Assembly: GCA_964584905.1 (NCBI GenBank)
Contig: CAZPCC010000395.1
Span: 1-64,000, forward strand
Direction of reading: 5' to 3'
DNA from: JALZIF01 sp964584905
GTDB lineage: Bacteria; Gemmatimonadota; Gemmatimonadetes; Gemmatimonadales; Gemmatimonadaceae
DNA length: 64,000 bases
The first letter of the stretch is position 1; every line of letters begins with the position of its first letter. The notes under the pieces are model-generated. The model made no database searches. It was not told the origin of the DNA and saw only the letters and a program-made list of their open reading frames with translations. A program made the translations under genes and the position numbers. Positions 17,409-26,857 of the stretch are shown piece after piece.

Positions 17409-18378
17409 ACAGGCTTCTTCCCGCCGGCATCAGGCTCTTGTTGATCGAAGCCGCGGCGACGGCGCCGTGGGCGGCAGCCACTATGCCAAGGTGCGGACCG
17501 GGCACGATGTCGCCTGCGGCGAACACGTTAGGAACCGAGGTGCGAAACGCATTGTCGACCTCGATCATGCCCTCGTGATCGCGCCTGCACTCGATTTGTG
17601 CCGCCAGATCGTCGGCCGGGCCATGGCCGATCGAGAAGAAGATCCGGTCGCATTGCACTTCGCTTCCCCGCTCAAACTCGAGTGCCCGCACCGCACCAGC
17701 ATCGTTATGCAGGCGCGTGATGCATTCGGTACGGACCGAAACGCCGAGCGCGGTGAGCTTTTCCTGATGCTCGCGCTCAATGCGCGCCGGGGCGCCGTTG
17801 GTGCAGATCGTGATGTCGTCACTCCAGGTCGCCAATGAGAACGCCATGCCGACCGCGCTTCTGCCCGACGCTATCACGGCGATGCGGCAGCCGCTGGCTT
17901 CGTATCCGTCGCAGTCAGGGCAGTGATGTACCGTGTCGCCGTAGCACCGCTCCAGCCCGGTGACGTCGGGCCACACGTCCTTGATCCCGAACGCCAACAG
18001 CAGACGCCGTGCGGTGATCTGGTAGGGCGCCGCACCGGAGCGTGTCTCGAGCTCGCGCGGAGTGGACTTTTCCACGACCAGCGGACGTATCTCGAGCTGG
18101 AACTCCTCCTCGCCGACCCGGGAGATCCGCTCCACGTGTGCATCTACAAGCTTCGCTCCGAATCGGCGGGCCTCATCCCGGCCGGCCGCGCGAAGATCGG
18201 AGGGCAGCACATCGGGAAGGCCAAGATACCCGTGGATTCCGCGCGTTTCCCAATTGCGTGGATCGCCCGAGTCGAAAAGCACGACGCGGTGACGGAAGCG
18301 CCCGAGCCAGATGGCAGCACTCAGTCCCGCCGGTCCGCCGCCGACGATCGCCGCATCGTAGATGTCGTGTGAGCTCAT
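17407..18378 (-). CDS. Thioredoxin-reductase-like FAD/NAD(P) oxidoreductase
   Basis: The 323-residue protein has GGGPAGLSAA (13-22), the redox motif CPDC (153-156), the NAD(P) part and a C-terminal NVFAAGDIV stretch (near 290). Length and order match low-molecular-weight thioredoxin reductases, which recycle thioredoxin in the cytoplasm. The redox pair CPDC differs from the usual CATC/CAVC, so a different partner is possible. I chose the ATG at 18378 because MSSHDIYDAAIVGGGPAG is a normal family start; the longer form is Pro/Ser-rich. It lies 43 bases downstream of the matrixin-like gene on the same strand. Confidence 0.85.
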   Translation of the reverse strand: MSSHDIYDAAIVGGGPAGLSAAIWLGRFRHRVVLFDSGDPRNWETRGIHGYLGLPDVLPSDLRAAGRDEARRFGAKLVDAHVERISRVGEEEFQLEIRPLVVEKSTPRELETRSGAAPYQITARRLLLAFGIKDVWPDVTGLERCYGDTVHHCPDCDGYEASGCRIAVIASGRSAVGMAFSLATWSDDITICTNGAPARIEREHQEKLTALGVSVRTECITRLHNDAGAVRALEFERGSEVQCDRIFFSIGHGPADDLAAQIECRRDHEGMIEVDNAFRTSVPNVFAAGDIVPGPHLGIVAAAHGAVAAASINKSLMPAGRSL

Positions 18379-18421
18379 GGCCGCGCCTTTTGCAAGAAGC
18401 GCGCGCCATGCTTCCGGCCGA

Positions 18422-19207
18422 CTACTTGATCGAGCCGGGGGGGAGGGAGTACAGCAGGCGCACCGTAGCACGGTCGGCCGCGGAAAGCTCGCGCACCCTT
18501 ACGCGCGCCGTCATGATGTTGTTGGCGTCCGCCGTATGGTCGAGGCCGAGCAAGTGTCCGACTTCGTGGAGCGAGATGGCATAGATGGCGTTGCCGTCGA
18601 GCGGATCGCCGTAGTTATGATGGAGCGCCAGCGTGATGGTACCGCCCACGATCCACCACCGCTTGTCGCGTGACCATAGCGTCTTGCCACTTATTGCCGC
18701 ATCGAACCGATCTACCCACCCGACATGAATGTCGGCATCGGTGGAATCGACCGCGAATGTGAATCGTATCGGGATCCCGTTCTGCTCCCACCCCACGAAT
18801 GCATCTCGCACTCGATCCGCGTAGGAGTTTTTCCAGTCGGGGTACTGAGAGCCACGCGCCACCCAGACGCGTAACGGCTTTTCCACGCGGTCCGGCCATC
18901 GCACCAGTGCGGAGTCGCGCGATAGCAGAATCTCGTCGATATAGGTGCCATGCTCCGCCTCGCGAATTCGCGCACGCACGGCATCGGGGCTTCTGGGAAG
19001 CGGATCCGCACTTTCATCCACGGAAACGCCTGCAGAAACGATGACGCCCGGCTCGACCCCCGAGCCCTTTCTCTTCGCCCTTTCGCTACGGGCGATGGGA
19101 GCGAGCTCCGCCGCCTGCGATACCGCCATCTGCCGGTGCGGACGCAACTCGCGCCAGCCGGCCACTATCGCGGCGGAAAGCATGAGCAGGAGTACGGGGA
19201 GACGCAT
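18422..19207 (-). CDS. Matrixin-like zinc metalloprotease, exported
   Basis: The 261-residue protein has an N-terminal hydrophobic signal (MRLPVLLLMLSAAIVAGW) and the metzincin zinc motif HEVGHLLGLDH (214-224), with a likely Met-turn Met at 232 (NNIM). This fits M10/M12-type matrixins acting outside the cytoplasm. The region between (RVWVARGSQYPDWKNSY; GIPIRFTFAVDSTDADIHVG) matches the catalytic beta-sheet part. No propeptide cysteine switch is obvious, so the regulation may differ from animal enzymes. Confidence 0.85.
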   Translation of the reverse strand: MRLPVLLLMLSAAIVAGWRELRPHRQMAVSQAAELAPIARSERAKRKGSGVEPGVIVSAGVSVDESADPLPRSPDAVRARIREAEHGTYIDEILLSRDSALVRWPDRVEKPLRVWVARGSQYPDWKNSYADRVRDAFVGWEQNGIPIRFTFAVDSTDADIHVGWVDRFDAAISGKTLWSRDKRWWIVGGTITLALHHNYGDPLDGNAIYAISLHEVGHLLGLDHTADANNIMTARVRVRELSAADRATVRLLYSLPPGSIK

Positions 19208-19550
19208 CGTGGAAAGTCTCGCCAGGAGGAGGGTGCGACTTGCGCTGCGGAGTACTGCGGATGAGGCCGGTGAACCCGTGACCGTCCGCCGGTCTATGAT
19301 CTGACACGGTTGAGGCCGGTTACTGTTGCTGGTCTAGAAAGACGAGCGAGCTCAACGAAGGGAACGGGGCGGGGACTGCCCTTCAAGGAACAGATGACTG
19401 CTTGAGCGGCGATTGGGGGGCACAACGTACCCGCGCGCCCGAGCTCACTACATCATGTGATCCAGATCACCGGATTCAACCCCGACTGCTGAGCCGGGTT
19501 CCAGCAAACCGGTCGGCAGGATCTTCTCGTACGTATCGGCGGCGGGATAC
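19208..19550. other. Intergenic region
   Basis: About 340 bases between two minus-strand genes. I see no convincing gene, repeat or RNA. It probably holds the matrixin promoter. Confidence 0.4.
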
Positions 19551-20717
19551 CTACCGGTCTCTCGATGCTCGTGCTAGAAGTTCGTCCATCACCCGCGTGC
19601 CGACTTCCACTGCATCGGTCTCCGCCACGTTCGACAGCACGACGACGGCCAGCTCAGCACTTGGCACGGTCACGAGCATGGCTGCAAAGCCTGCGAAATT
19701 GCCCGAGTGCCAGACCCACGTCCGGCCGCTTCTCTGCGCCGTGTACCATCCGTACCCGTAGTGTTCGCTTGACGCGACGCGTCCCGAGTCGCCTGTCGCC
19801 ACCCGCGGCGCCTGCATGTCACGCAACGCACCAGGCGAGAGGATCTTTCCCCGCGAAAGGGCATTTTCCCACGCAATCAGATCATTCGCGCTGGCGAACA
19901 GTCCGCCAGCCCCGACCGTCGCGAAAACGAACGGGAAGATTTGGCCGCCGCCCAGATCCCGTCCCGCGACGTCGCTCAGTGAGAATCCGCTGTCGCTTCT
20001 GGAGTAGCCGATCGCACGCAGCGGTGGGGCGTGAGGCGGCTCCGCGGCTGTCGTAGCCGACGTCATTCCGGCTTTCGCGAACAGCTCCCGTTCCAGATAA
20101 CTGCTTACCGCCATGCCGCTCGTGCTGGCGATCACCTCCGCTAACAGCACGTACCCCGAATTGCTATAGCCGAACCGCTTGCCGGGAGCGAAGGCCGGCG
20201 CGGGGTGCTCGCGCAACATGGCGAGCACTCCTTCGTTGGCGATCGAACGAAAGCGCGGCCAATCGATGAACTGGTAGTAGTCAGGTATGCCCGACGTGTG
20301 CGTGAGGAGCTGCGCTATGCTGACTCCCCCGTGCACGCCGAGTCGGGGCAGCACCGCTCCGAGAGTGTCGGTGTACCTGAGCCGGCCCTGCTCGATCAGT
20401 GACACGATCGCCGTCGCAGTGAAAGGCTTGGCTACCGAGCCAATGTAGAACGGCGTTTCGGAGGTGATCGGCTGCTTGGCGGACAGGTCGGTGACACCGT
20501 ACCCAGCCCGGTGCACTATCGTTTGTCCGTGCCTGACGACGATGGCCGCACCGGGAGCGTCCGCCGCGAACTGAAGGCGCAGCAACGAGTCCAGGACGGC
20601 ATCGCGAATCTCCGGCTGCTGAGCCGCACCTTCGCGCGGGTTGCCTGCCAGCAGCAGCGCCACCGCCGATGTCGTCGCCACCGTCACTCGGCAAATCGCC
20701 CCCATTCTTCCGATCAT
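19551..20717 (-). CDS. Exported serine hydrolase, beta-lactamase/PBP4 family
   Basis: The 388-residue protein has a signal peptide (CRVTVATTSAVALLLAG), the SxxK motif SVAK (94-97), a YSN triad (about 176-178) and HSG near the C-terminus in place of KTG. These are the active-site elements of class C beta-lactamase-fold hydrolases, which cut peptides, esters or cell-wall stems. The start is uncertain: I favour the ATG at 20717, with 20705 (MGAIC) also possible. It is divergent from padR, and the other hydrolase lies beyond padR. Confidence 0.85.
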   Translation of the reverse strand: MIGRMGAICRVTVATTSAVALLLAGNPREGAAQQPEIRDAVLDSLLRLQFAADAPGAAIVVRHGQTIVHRAGYGVTDLSAKQPITSETPFYIGSVAKPFTATAIVSLIEQGRLRYTDTLGAVLPRLGVHGGVSIAQLLTHTSGIPDYYQFIDWPRFRSIANEGVLAMLREHPAPAFAPGKRFGYSNSGYVLLAEVIASTSGMAVSSYLERELFAKAGMTSATTAAEPPHAPPLRAIGYSRSDSGFSLSDVAGRDLGGGQIFPFVFATVGAGGLFASANDLIAWENALSRGKILSPGALRDMQAPRVATGDSGRVASSEHYGYGWYTAQRSGRTWVWHSGNFAGFAAMLVTVPSAELAVVVLSNVAETDAVEVGTRVMDELLARASRDR

Positions 20718-20966
20718 CTCGCCTGTCCACAGGTTCGCAGAGAATGTCTCGTCCTCCATTGACACCGCGACGATACGCACGGTTGTCGGCAGCCGGTGAA
20801 GCGGAAGTTAGGCGCGGCGACGCCATGCCACGCGGCCGCATGGTCAGTCGGTGGACATTCGTTGAGGCTCGCAACCTGTCGTGGATCGAACGAGGATCCT
20901 CGCCCACGCACGCTGACGCCCATTTCAGGGGCGGTCCACCATTTCTGAGCTCATTTCGGTATTGTG

Positions 20967-20997
20967 TATATCTGCCAGATATATATCTTCGTGATAT
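20967..20997 (+). promoter_or_regulatory. Two palindromic operator-like sites upstream of padR
   Basis: TATATCT-GCC-AGATATA (20967-20983) is a perfect 7+3+7 palindrome, and ATATC-TTCGT-GATAT (20983-20997) is a second one that runs into the ATG of the PadR gene. Short AT-rich dyads placed over the start of padR genes are typical autoregulatory sites in this family. That PadR binds them is inference. Confidence 0.6.
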
Positions 20998-21580
20998 GTC
21001 AGACGAACGCTTGGGCCGAGCAGAAGGCCGCGAGAGGGCCTCGCGGACCCGGTACGCGATTCTTGGATTGCTGGCTGCGGGACCGCGCTCCGGGTACGAC
21101 ATCCGGAAGGAAGTCGCGGAGCGCATCTCCCACTTCTGGAACGAGAGCCTCGGCCATCTATATCCGGTGCTCAACCGCATGCTCGAGGCTGGGTTCGTTA
21201 CGCGGACCTCGGAGCCGGGCAAGGGCCGGCCCCAGCGGCACGTGTACGCCATCACTGATGCGGGGCGGCAGCAGCTGGACAGCTGGCTGCGCGAGCCGGT
21301 CGTACCAACACCTCCGAGGCTCGAGATACTGCTGAAGATTCACTTCGGGGCGCACACCAGGCCGGAGGTGCTGATTGGCCACATCGAGGCTTACAGAGCG
21401 CAGCGTTCGCGCCAGCTGGCGATGCTGGAGTCCGTGCACGCCATGCTTTCCGAGACGCAAGAACCGGAAGATTCGCGCTATCTCCAAATGACGGTCCGCG
21501 CGGGAGTGCTCGCCGCCCGGGCCGCACTGGCGTGGTGCGACGAAGTTCTCGCCGAACTACGAACCATGATCAGCGAATAG
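20996..21580 (+). CDS. PadR-family transcriptional regulator
   Basis: The 194-residue protein has an N-terminal PadR winged helix: RYAILGLLAAGPRSGYDIRK, SHFWNESLGHLYPVLNRMLE, and VTRTSEPGKGRPQRHVYAIT as the wing. A C-terminal dimerisation helix pair follows (about 105-190), giving the long PadR subtype. The ATG at 20996 is preceded by two palindromes that probably serve as its own operator. The serine hydrolase gene follows after 8 bases on the same strand, so PadR may control it. Confidence 0.93.
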   Translation: MSDERLGRAEGRERASRTRYAILGLLAAGPRSGYDIRKEVAERISHFWNESLGHLYPVLNRMLEAGFVTRTSEPGKGRPQRHVYAITDAGRQQLDSWLREPVVPTPPRLEILLKIHFGAHTRPEVLIGHIEAYRAQRSRQLAMLESVHAMLSETQEPEDSRYLQMTVRAGVLAARAALAWCDEVLAELRTMISE

Positions 21581-21588
21581 GTGGCGGA

Positions 21589-22734
21589 ATGAGCATCCGA
21601 TCTTCAAGACGAATCGCCCGCAGCTTGCTTGCCGCGGCCGCCGTGAGCTGCGCCGTCGCTCTCCCCGCGTTAGGACAGCCCAGGGCAGCGGCTTCGGCAC
21701 CGGTGCCCGACTCGACGCGGCTCGCGTCCACTCTGGATTCGATTCGGACGGCGATTGGCGCAACGGGAGCGTCCGCGGCCATCATATTCCCGGGCGGACA
21801 GACTTGGGTTGGCGTGAGCGGTGAGGCGTGGCCGGGAGCTCCGGTAACTGCGGCGACTGTGTTCGACGCCGGGAGCATAACCAAGTCCTACACTGCCGCC
21901 CTGGTGCTGCGGCTCATCGATGAGGGAGTACTCGCACTGGACGATTCGCTCACGCGGTGGTTCCCCGGCGTCGCGGGGGCCGCTGGTGCAACGATCCACC
22001 AGCTGCTTCGGCAGACCAGCGGCCTCGCCGATTACGCCCGGCACCCGGATTTCCTGCCCGAGATCCGCTCGAAGATGGCCGCGCCCTGGCCGCCCGAGGA
22101 GAATCTGCGCTTCGTCGGTGAGCCGAGCTTCGCGTCAGGCGCGCGCTGGGAGTACTCGAACACGAACTACCTGTTGCTCGGCCTCATTGCCGCCCGGGAG
22201 GCGAAGCGCCCGTACTCCCGGTTGCTTCGCGAGTATGTACTCGATCCACTTCGTTTGACGAGAACGTTCGTCGCTGGCGAGGACACCGTGCCACAGCCCC
22301 GTGCGCACGCATTCCTGGACTTCACCGGCGACGGGATGCCTGACGATCTGTCGGCGGTGGTGCCGGATCCTGCCATCACACGGGGTGCCGGAGGGGCGGG
22401 CGCGGTCGTGACTACCGCCACCGATGTCGCGACGTTTGCGCGCGCGTACTACACGGGCGCAATCGTGGCGGACGAGCTGCATTCGGCGAGCACGAACTGG
22501 ATCGAGCGCGGCGATGGCTGGATGTACGGGTTCGGGATGATCGCCGCACCGCACGAAGGCGATCTTCTGTTAGGACACCTCGGCAACACCGCCGGGCAGA
22601 GCGCCGGCGTGTGGCATGCTCGCACGGCCGGCGTCACGGTGGCCATTCTGAGCAACGTACACGGTGTACGCATGGCGGAACCGGTTCAGGCGCTACTGCG
22701 GCAAGCGCTGGTCTCGATGCGCGCTGGCGGTTGA
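21589..22734 (+). CDS. Exported serine hydrolase, beta-lactamase/PBP4 family
   Basis: The 381-residue protein has a signal peptide ending near VALPALGQ (about 30), SxxK as SITK (96-99) and a YSN triad (WEYSNTNYLL, about 185). The KTG position is not obvious; GHLGNTAGQSAG occupies the C-terminal region. It belongs to the same hydrolase fold as the divergent gene 19551-20717, but the two differ in length and sequence, so they are not a recent duplication. It is co-transcribed with padR. Confidence 0.88.
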   Translation: MSIRSSRRIARSLLAAAAVSCAVALPALGQPRAAASAPVPDSTRLASTLDSIRTAIGATGASAAIIFPGGQTWVGVSGEAWPGAPVTAATVFDAGSITKSYTAALVLRLIDEGVLALDDSLTRWFPGVAGAAGATIHQLLRQTSGLADYARHPDFLPEIRSKMAAPWPPEENLRFVGEPSFASGARWEYSNTNYLLLGLIAAREAKRPYSRLLREYVLDPLRLTRTFVAGEDTVPQPRAHAFLDFTGDGMPDDLSAVVPDPAITRGAGGAGAVVTTATDVATFARAYYTGAIVADELHSASTNWIERGDGWMYGFGMIAAPHEGDLLLGHLGNTAGQSAGVWHARTAGVTVAILSNVHGVRMAEPVQALLRQALVSMRAGG

Positions 22735-22978
22735 CCGCGGGCGCGGAGCGCGCGCCGCCGCCGACTTTTGGGCGCGGGTGCTTGGTCCCCGGAATGGGGA
22801 ATCAGCCCCTACTGCGCCATACCGGATTGCCGCCAAAGGCGGGTTTCCAGAGGATTCGCCGTGCAGCCTACCGAAGATGGGCAGCTGGCTGACACCTGGA
22901 AAGGAGTGCGCCCGTACGGCTGGGGGTCCGTGGCCGCCACTGATTGCGTGGCATTTCTCCTGCCCTTTCCCCAGTCCA

Positions 22979-24082
22979 ATGCCGAGCAGATTCACGCGTC
23001 GCACGGTACTACTGACAGGTGTTCTTGCCTGCCTGCCATTGGCCAGTCCCGCTGCATCGCACGCGCAGCCGCTGTTCGCTGTTGGCGACGCGCCTCGGGT
23101 CAACGGGCTGCGGATCAACTTTCGCGATCGCCGGCTCGAAGAGGTGAACGGCGTCAACCTAACGATCTGGTCCCCCCACCGGCCCGTTCGCGGCGAGGTC
23201 AATGGCCTGGCCATCGGGCTTCCGATGACCGGAGCGGCGCGGATCGATGGAATTGGAGTGGGTCTTTTCGGGGTGGACGCCAGCGAGAGGTTCAGGGGAA
23301 TCGGAATCGGCGGCGTTGGTGTCGGAGCCGGCGAATCGGCAACCGGCATCATGCTCGGCACCGTCGGTGTCGGGAGCGGCGGTACGGTCCGCGGGTTGGC
23401 GATAGGCGGAGTCGGGGTAGGGGCAGGAGGTGATCTTCGCGGCGTAATGATCGGCGGAATCGGCGCCGGAACGGGGGGGCGTGCAGAGGGGCTGCTCATC
23501 GGTGGAATCGGAGCGGGCGCCGGTGGCGGCGTGCGTGGGATCTCGCTGGGTGGGGTCGGCGTCGGATCCGGGGGGGACGTGACGGGCATTTCCGTGGGTG
23601 GAATAGGAGTCGGGGCGGGCGGCCGGTTGCGCGGCCTTTCGATAGGCGGCGTTGGAGTCGGCGCTGGCGGGGGGATGTCGGGGATCACGATTGCCGGAGT
23701 TGGCGCGGGCAGCGGCGGCGATGTGACCGGCCTGACGATTGCCGGCATCGGGGTGGGGTCAGGCGGGACGATCAAATGGGTGACTATCGCCGGCGTTGGC
23801 ATCGGCGCGCCGAGGATCGAGGGATTGGCGATCGCTCCCGCCGTGGGCGGACGCGAGGTCAGCGCCCTGGCAATCGCCCCGGCATTCTTTCGCATAGACG
23901 ATCTGGGTATGCAACGCGGTGCGGTGCTGTCGGCGGTGAGCTACATCGAGGGAACCCAACACGGCCTGACGATTGGGATCGTCAACTACACCCGGGTTCT
24001 CGAGGGCGTGCAGATAGGACTGATAAACATCGCCCGCGAGAATCCTCGCGGGCGGAGAGTCCTGCCGATCGTGAACTGGTAG
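22979..24082 (+). CDS. Exported glycine-rich 16-residue-repeat protein (LA_2272-like)
   Basis: The 367-residue protein has a signal peptide (TRRTVLLTGVLACLPLASPA), then an early segment (FAVGDAPRVNGLRINFRDRR), then about eleven 16-residue Gly-rich repeats of type xGLxIGGVGVGAGGxx, and a C-terminal block (GTQHGLTIGIVNYTRVLEGV, then QIGLINI). Such periodic Gly/Val/Ile sequences form beta-solenoids. The C-terminal block resembles LA_2272-type surface-repeat proteins; the role is unknown. A perfect 10-bp hairpin (CGCCCGCGAG AATC CTCGCGGGCG, 24031-24054) lies inside the end of the gene and may help stop transcription. Confidence 0.72.
   Translation: MPSRFTRRTVLLTGVLACLPLASPAASHAQPLFAVGDAPRVNGLRINFRDRRLEEVNGVNLTIWSPHRPVRGEVNGLAIGLPMTGAARIDGIGVGLFGVDASERFRGIGIGGVGVGAGESATGIMLGTVGVGSGGTVRGLAIGGVGVGAGGDLRGVMIGGIGAGTGGRAEGLLIGGIGAGAGGGVRGISLGGVGVGSGGDVTGISVGGIGVGAGGRLRGLSIGGVGVGAGGGMSGITIAGVGAGSGGDVTGLTIAGIGVGSGGTIKWVTIAGVGIGAPRIEGLAIAPAVGGREVSALAIAPAFFRIDDLGMQRGAVLSAVSYIEGTQHGLTIGIVNYTRVLEGVQIGLINIARENPRGRRVLPIVNW
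23294..23818 (+). repeat. Eleven 48-base tandem coding repeats
   Basis: Within the solenoid gene, the unit RGLAIGGVGVGAGGDL and its variants repeat with a strict 16-residue period from 23294 to about 23818; the last unit is one residue short. The DNA units vary in wobble positions, so this is an old protein repeat and not a recent DNA expansion. Confidence 0.85.
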
Positions 24083-24139
24083 CGGCGAATCCGGCGTACG
24101 ATCCGCTCGCTGCTCTTTTCCGACTCCGGCCGCGCTCGT

Positions 24140-25693
24140 TCAGGGGCTTCGCCGGTAGCCTTCAGGGAGTGTGAACGTCTCGTAAGGTACGGGATCGTCC
24201 GCCGGCACGGCGTACTGTGCCCGTAGCTTCGCTAGCCGCTCCTTCATGTCGGTAACCACCGAGGCGTAGGCGGGATCCGAGTACAAACTCCTCATCTCAT
24301 TCGGGTCCCGCGTCAGATCGAACAGCTCCCATTGGTCGACCTCGTAATAGCGAATGAGCTTGTACCGAGCCGTTCTTACGCCGTAGTGGCGGCGCACCAT
24401 GTGCCATCCCGGATACTCGAAGTACTGGTAGTAGATCGCGTCGCGCCAATCGTCAGGCGTCTGTCCGCGGAGCAGGGGAACGAGACTCTCTCCCTGCATG
24501 GATGACGGCGCGCTCACTCCGGCCATCGCCAGAACCGTTTCGGCTAGATCCAGGTTCATCACCAGGTCGCGGTTCACCGAACCGGGTTGCACGGTTGCTG
24601 GCCAGCGAACGAGTAGCGGTGTGCGCAGCGACTCCTCGTACATCCAGCGCTTGTCGAACCAGCCATGATCTCCTAGAAAGAACCCCTGGTCCGACAGGTA
24701 GATCACGATCGTCTCGTCCTCGAGGCCTGTGCGTGACAACGCATCCAGAATGCGGCCCACGTTCGTGTCGATGCCGGCCAGCACACGCAGGTAATCGGTG
24801 ATGTAACGCTGGTACTTCCACCGCGTGAGCGCATCTCCCGTGGGGCCCGCCGCACGAAACGCGGTGTTCTCTTCGGCGTAGCCTTCATCCCATTGCGCCT
24901 GCTGCTCCGGCGTTAGGCCGGCCGGAGCCTCCAGTTTGAGATCACGCGACATCAGATCGAGCGCAATCGTCATTTCCGGATCCGTTGCGCGGAAGACGCG
25001 ACCCGATCCATCATCCCATAACGTGGCCGGCTCGGCTATCATCGTGTCGCGGTACATCCCCATCTGCTGAGGACCGGGATCCCAGAACCGGTGCACTCCG
25101 TTGTAATGGACCAACATGAGAAACGGCTGGCTGGTATCGCCACGCGCCGCCAGCCACGTCAGCGCGCGGTCGGTAACTACGTCAGAAGTGTAGCCGGAGT
25201 GCCTTACAGTGTCGGTCGCCGAGTGCAGCGGCGGGTTGTAGTACGGTCCCTGGCCAGCAAGGATCTCGTAATGATCGAATCCGGACGGCTCTGCCTTGAG
25301 GTGCCACTTGCCGAAAAGTGCGGTCGCGTAGCCAGCATCACGCATCAATTTTGGAAATGTCGTGTGCGTGGGGTGCAGCGGCTCCCGATTGGTCATCACG
25401 CCGCTCAGGTGGCCGTATTGTCCGGTCAGCACCGCCGCCCGTGCGGGCGCGCAGATGGAGTTCGTCACGAACGCATTGGCGAACAGCATGCCGCTCGCGG
25501 CGAGGCGGTCGAGATTCGGCGTATCGGGGAGAGGTGCCCCATAGCTCAGGTGGGGGCGATAAGCCGACAGTGCGTGCGCGGCGTGGTCATCGTAAAGAAT
25601 GAAAACGACATTGGGACGACGCTGCGCGGCGGCCACGGATGTCGCGGTGGCAGCGACGATCATCAGGAGCAGCAGGCGAATCGCAGAGGGCAT
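24140..25693 (-). CDS. Exported sulfatase
   Basis: The 517-residue protein has a signal peptide (MPSAIRLLLLMIVAATATSV), metal-site Asp35/Asp36 (ILYDDHAAH) and the sulfatase motif CAPAR (81-85), whose Cys is converted to formylglycine by an activating enzyme not seen here. Further typical parts are TGQYGHLSG, LFGKWHLK and IYLSDQGFFLGDHGW. It hydrolyses sulfate esters in the periplasm, on a substrate not predictable from the sequence. I chose the ATG at 25693 because the signal peptide begins there. Confidence 0.93.
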   Translation of the reverse strand: MPSAIRLLLLMIVAATATSVAAAQRRPNVVFILYDDHAAHALSAYRPHLSYGAPLPDTPNLDRLAASGMLFANAFVTNSICAPARAAVLTGQYGHLSGVMTNREPLHPTHTTFPKLMRDAGYATALFGKWHLKAEPSGFDHYEILAGQGPYYNPPLHSATDTVRHSGYTSDVVTDRALTWLAARGDTSQPFLMLVHYNGVHRFWDPGPQQMGMYRDTMIAEPATLWDDGSGRVFRATDPEMTIALDLMSRDLKLEAPAGLTPEQQAQWDEGYAEENTAFRAAGPTGDALTRWKYQRYITDYLRVLAGIDTNVGRILDALSRTGLEDETIVIYLSDQGFFLGDHGWFDKRWMYEESLRTPLLVRWPATVQPGSVNRDLVMNLDLAETVLAMAGVSAPSSMQGESLVPLLRGQTPDDWRDAIYYQYFEYPGWHMVRRHYGVRTARYKLIRYYEVDQWELFDLTRDPNEMRSLYSDPAYASVVTDMKERLAKLRAQYAVPADDPVPYETFTLPEGYRRSP

Positions 25694-25906
25694 GAGTACT
25701 CCGGTGCGGACGTGAACGTGCGTGCGGCGAAGCTGCGTTCGAGCGGCAGAGACCGCAACCCTTTGCTCAGTTTGGTTGATCAGCGTTCCAGCCTTCGAGG
25801 CGCAACAGCGCGGCCGCGAAGCTACACTTGCTTTCAGGGAACTCGACGATCGTGCAGTGCGTAGACATCGCAGCCACTCAGTGACCACCAACAAGCCGAA
25901 GCAGAT

Positions 25907-26857
25907 ATGCAACTGACCGGACTTCATCACGTGACCGCCATCTCGGCGCGTATTCGGGAGAATTACCGTTTCTACACCCAGACGCTTGGGATGCGGTTGG
26001 TAAAGCGCTCGGTAAATCAGGACGACGTGAGCGCCTACCACCTCTTTTACGCAGACGCGAAGGGGACGCCGGGAACCGACCTCACGTTCTTCGACTGGCC
26101 GGTGCAGCCCGAGCGCCGGGGCACCAGGTCAATTGTGCGAACTCATCTGCGCGTCAGCGGGCTGGAAACGCTCGAGTGGTGGCGCCAGCATCTCGCCGAG
26201 CAGAATGTGCGCACCGGCCAGATCACAGAGCGGGACGGCCGCCTGACGCTGGACTTCGAGGATGGGGAAGGGCAGCGCCTGTCGCTCATCGATGATGGCG
26301 GTGCCGGCGATTCGCATCCATGGGCGAAGAGTCCGGTACCGTCGGAGCATCAGGTGCGCGGTCTCGGACCGATCGTGCTCAGCGTGCCACTGCTTCGGCC
26401 GACCGACGTCATGCTTCAGCGGGCTGTCGAGATGAGGCCAGTCCGCCAGTACGACCATCCAGAGCATGCTGGGCATCAGGTGCACGTCTATGAGATGGGT
26501 GCCGGCGGTCCGCACGCCGAGGTCCACGTGGCAGTGCTGCCCGATCTGCCACCGGCAGCGCAGGGAGCGGGCGGCGTGCACCATGTCGCCTTCCGCACAC
26601 CGACATTCGAGGAGTACGAGGCGTGGGTGGATCGGCTGGCTGAGCTGAAGGTGCCTAACAGCGGGCCGGTGGACCGTTACTGGTTCCGAAGCTTGTACTT
26701 TCGCGAGCCCAACGGAATTCTGTTCGAGATCGCTACCGACGGGCCCGGATTCGGTGTGGACGAGGATGAGGAGACGCTCGGCGAGAAGGTAGTGCTGGCG
26801 CCCTTTCTCGAGCCGGATCGCGAGCGGATCGTGGCCAACCTCGTGCCTATCGAGTGA
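25907..26857 (+). CDS. Ring-cleaving dioxygenase, MhqO-like VOC protein
   Basis: The 316-residue protein has two VOC modules. The first starts LTGLHHVTAISARIRENYRF (His7/8), followed by DLTFFDWP; the second has GVHHVAFRTPTFEEYEAW and a late GILFEIATDGPGF with the metal-ligand Glu. This matches MhqO-type Fe/Mn ring-cleaving dioxygenases, which act on hydroquinones and catechols in the cytoplasm. Its TGA overlaps the GTG of the DUF983 gene by 4 bases, so the two are translated together. Confidence 0.9.
   Translation: MQLTGLHHVTAISARIRENYRFYTQTLGMRLVKRSVNQDDVSAYHLFYADAKGTPGTDLTFFDWPVQPERRGTRSIVRTHLRVSGLETLEWWRQHLAEQNVRTGQITERDGRLTLDFEDGEGQRLSLIDDGGAGDSHPWAKSPVPSEHQVRGLGPIVLSVPLLRPTDVMLQRAVEMRPVRQYDHPEHAGHQVHVYEMGAGGPHAEVHVAVLPDLPPAAQGAGGVHHVAFRTPTFEEYEAWVDRLAELKVPNSGPVDRYWFRSLYFREPNGILFEIATDGPGFGVDEDEETLGEKVVLAPFLEPDRERIVANLVPIE

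Noticed and set aside
23294..23818. Regular 48-base period resembling a repeat array or CRISPR
   Set aside because: The period is inside one reading frame and the units code for a 16-residue protein repeat; there are no unique spacers.
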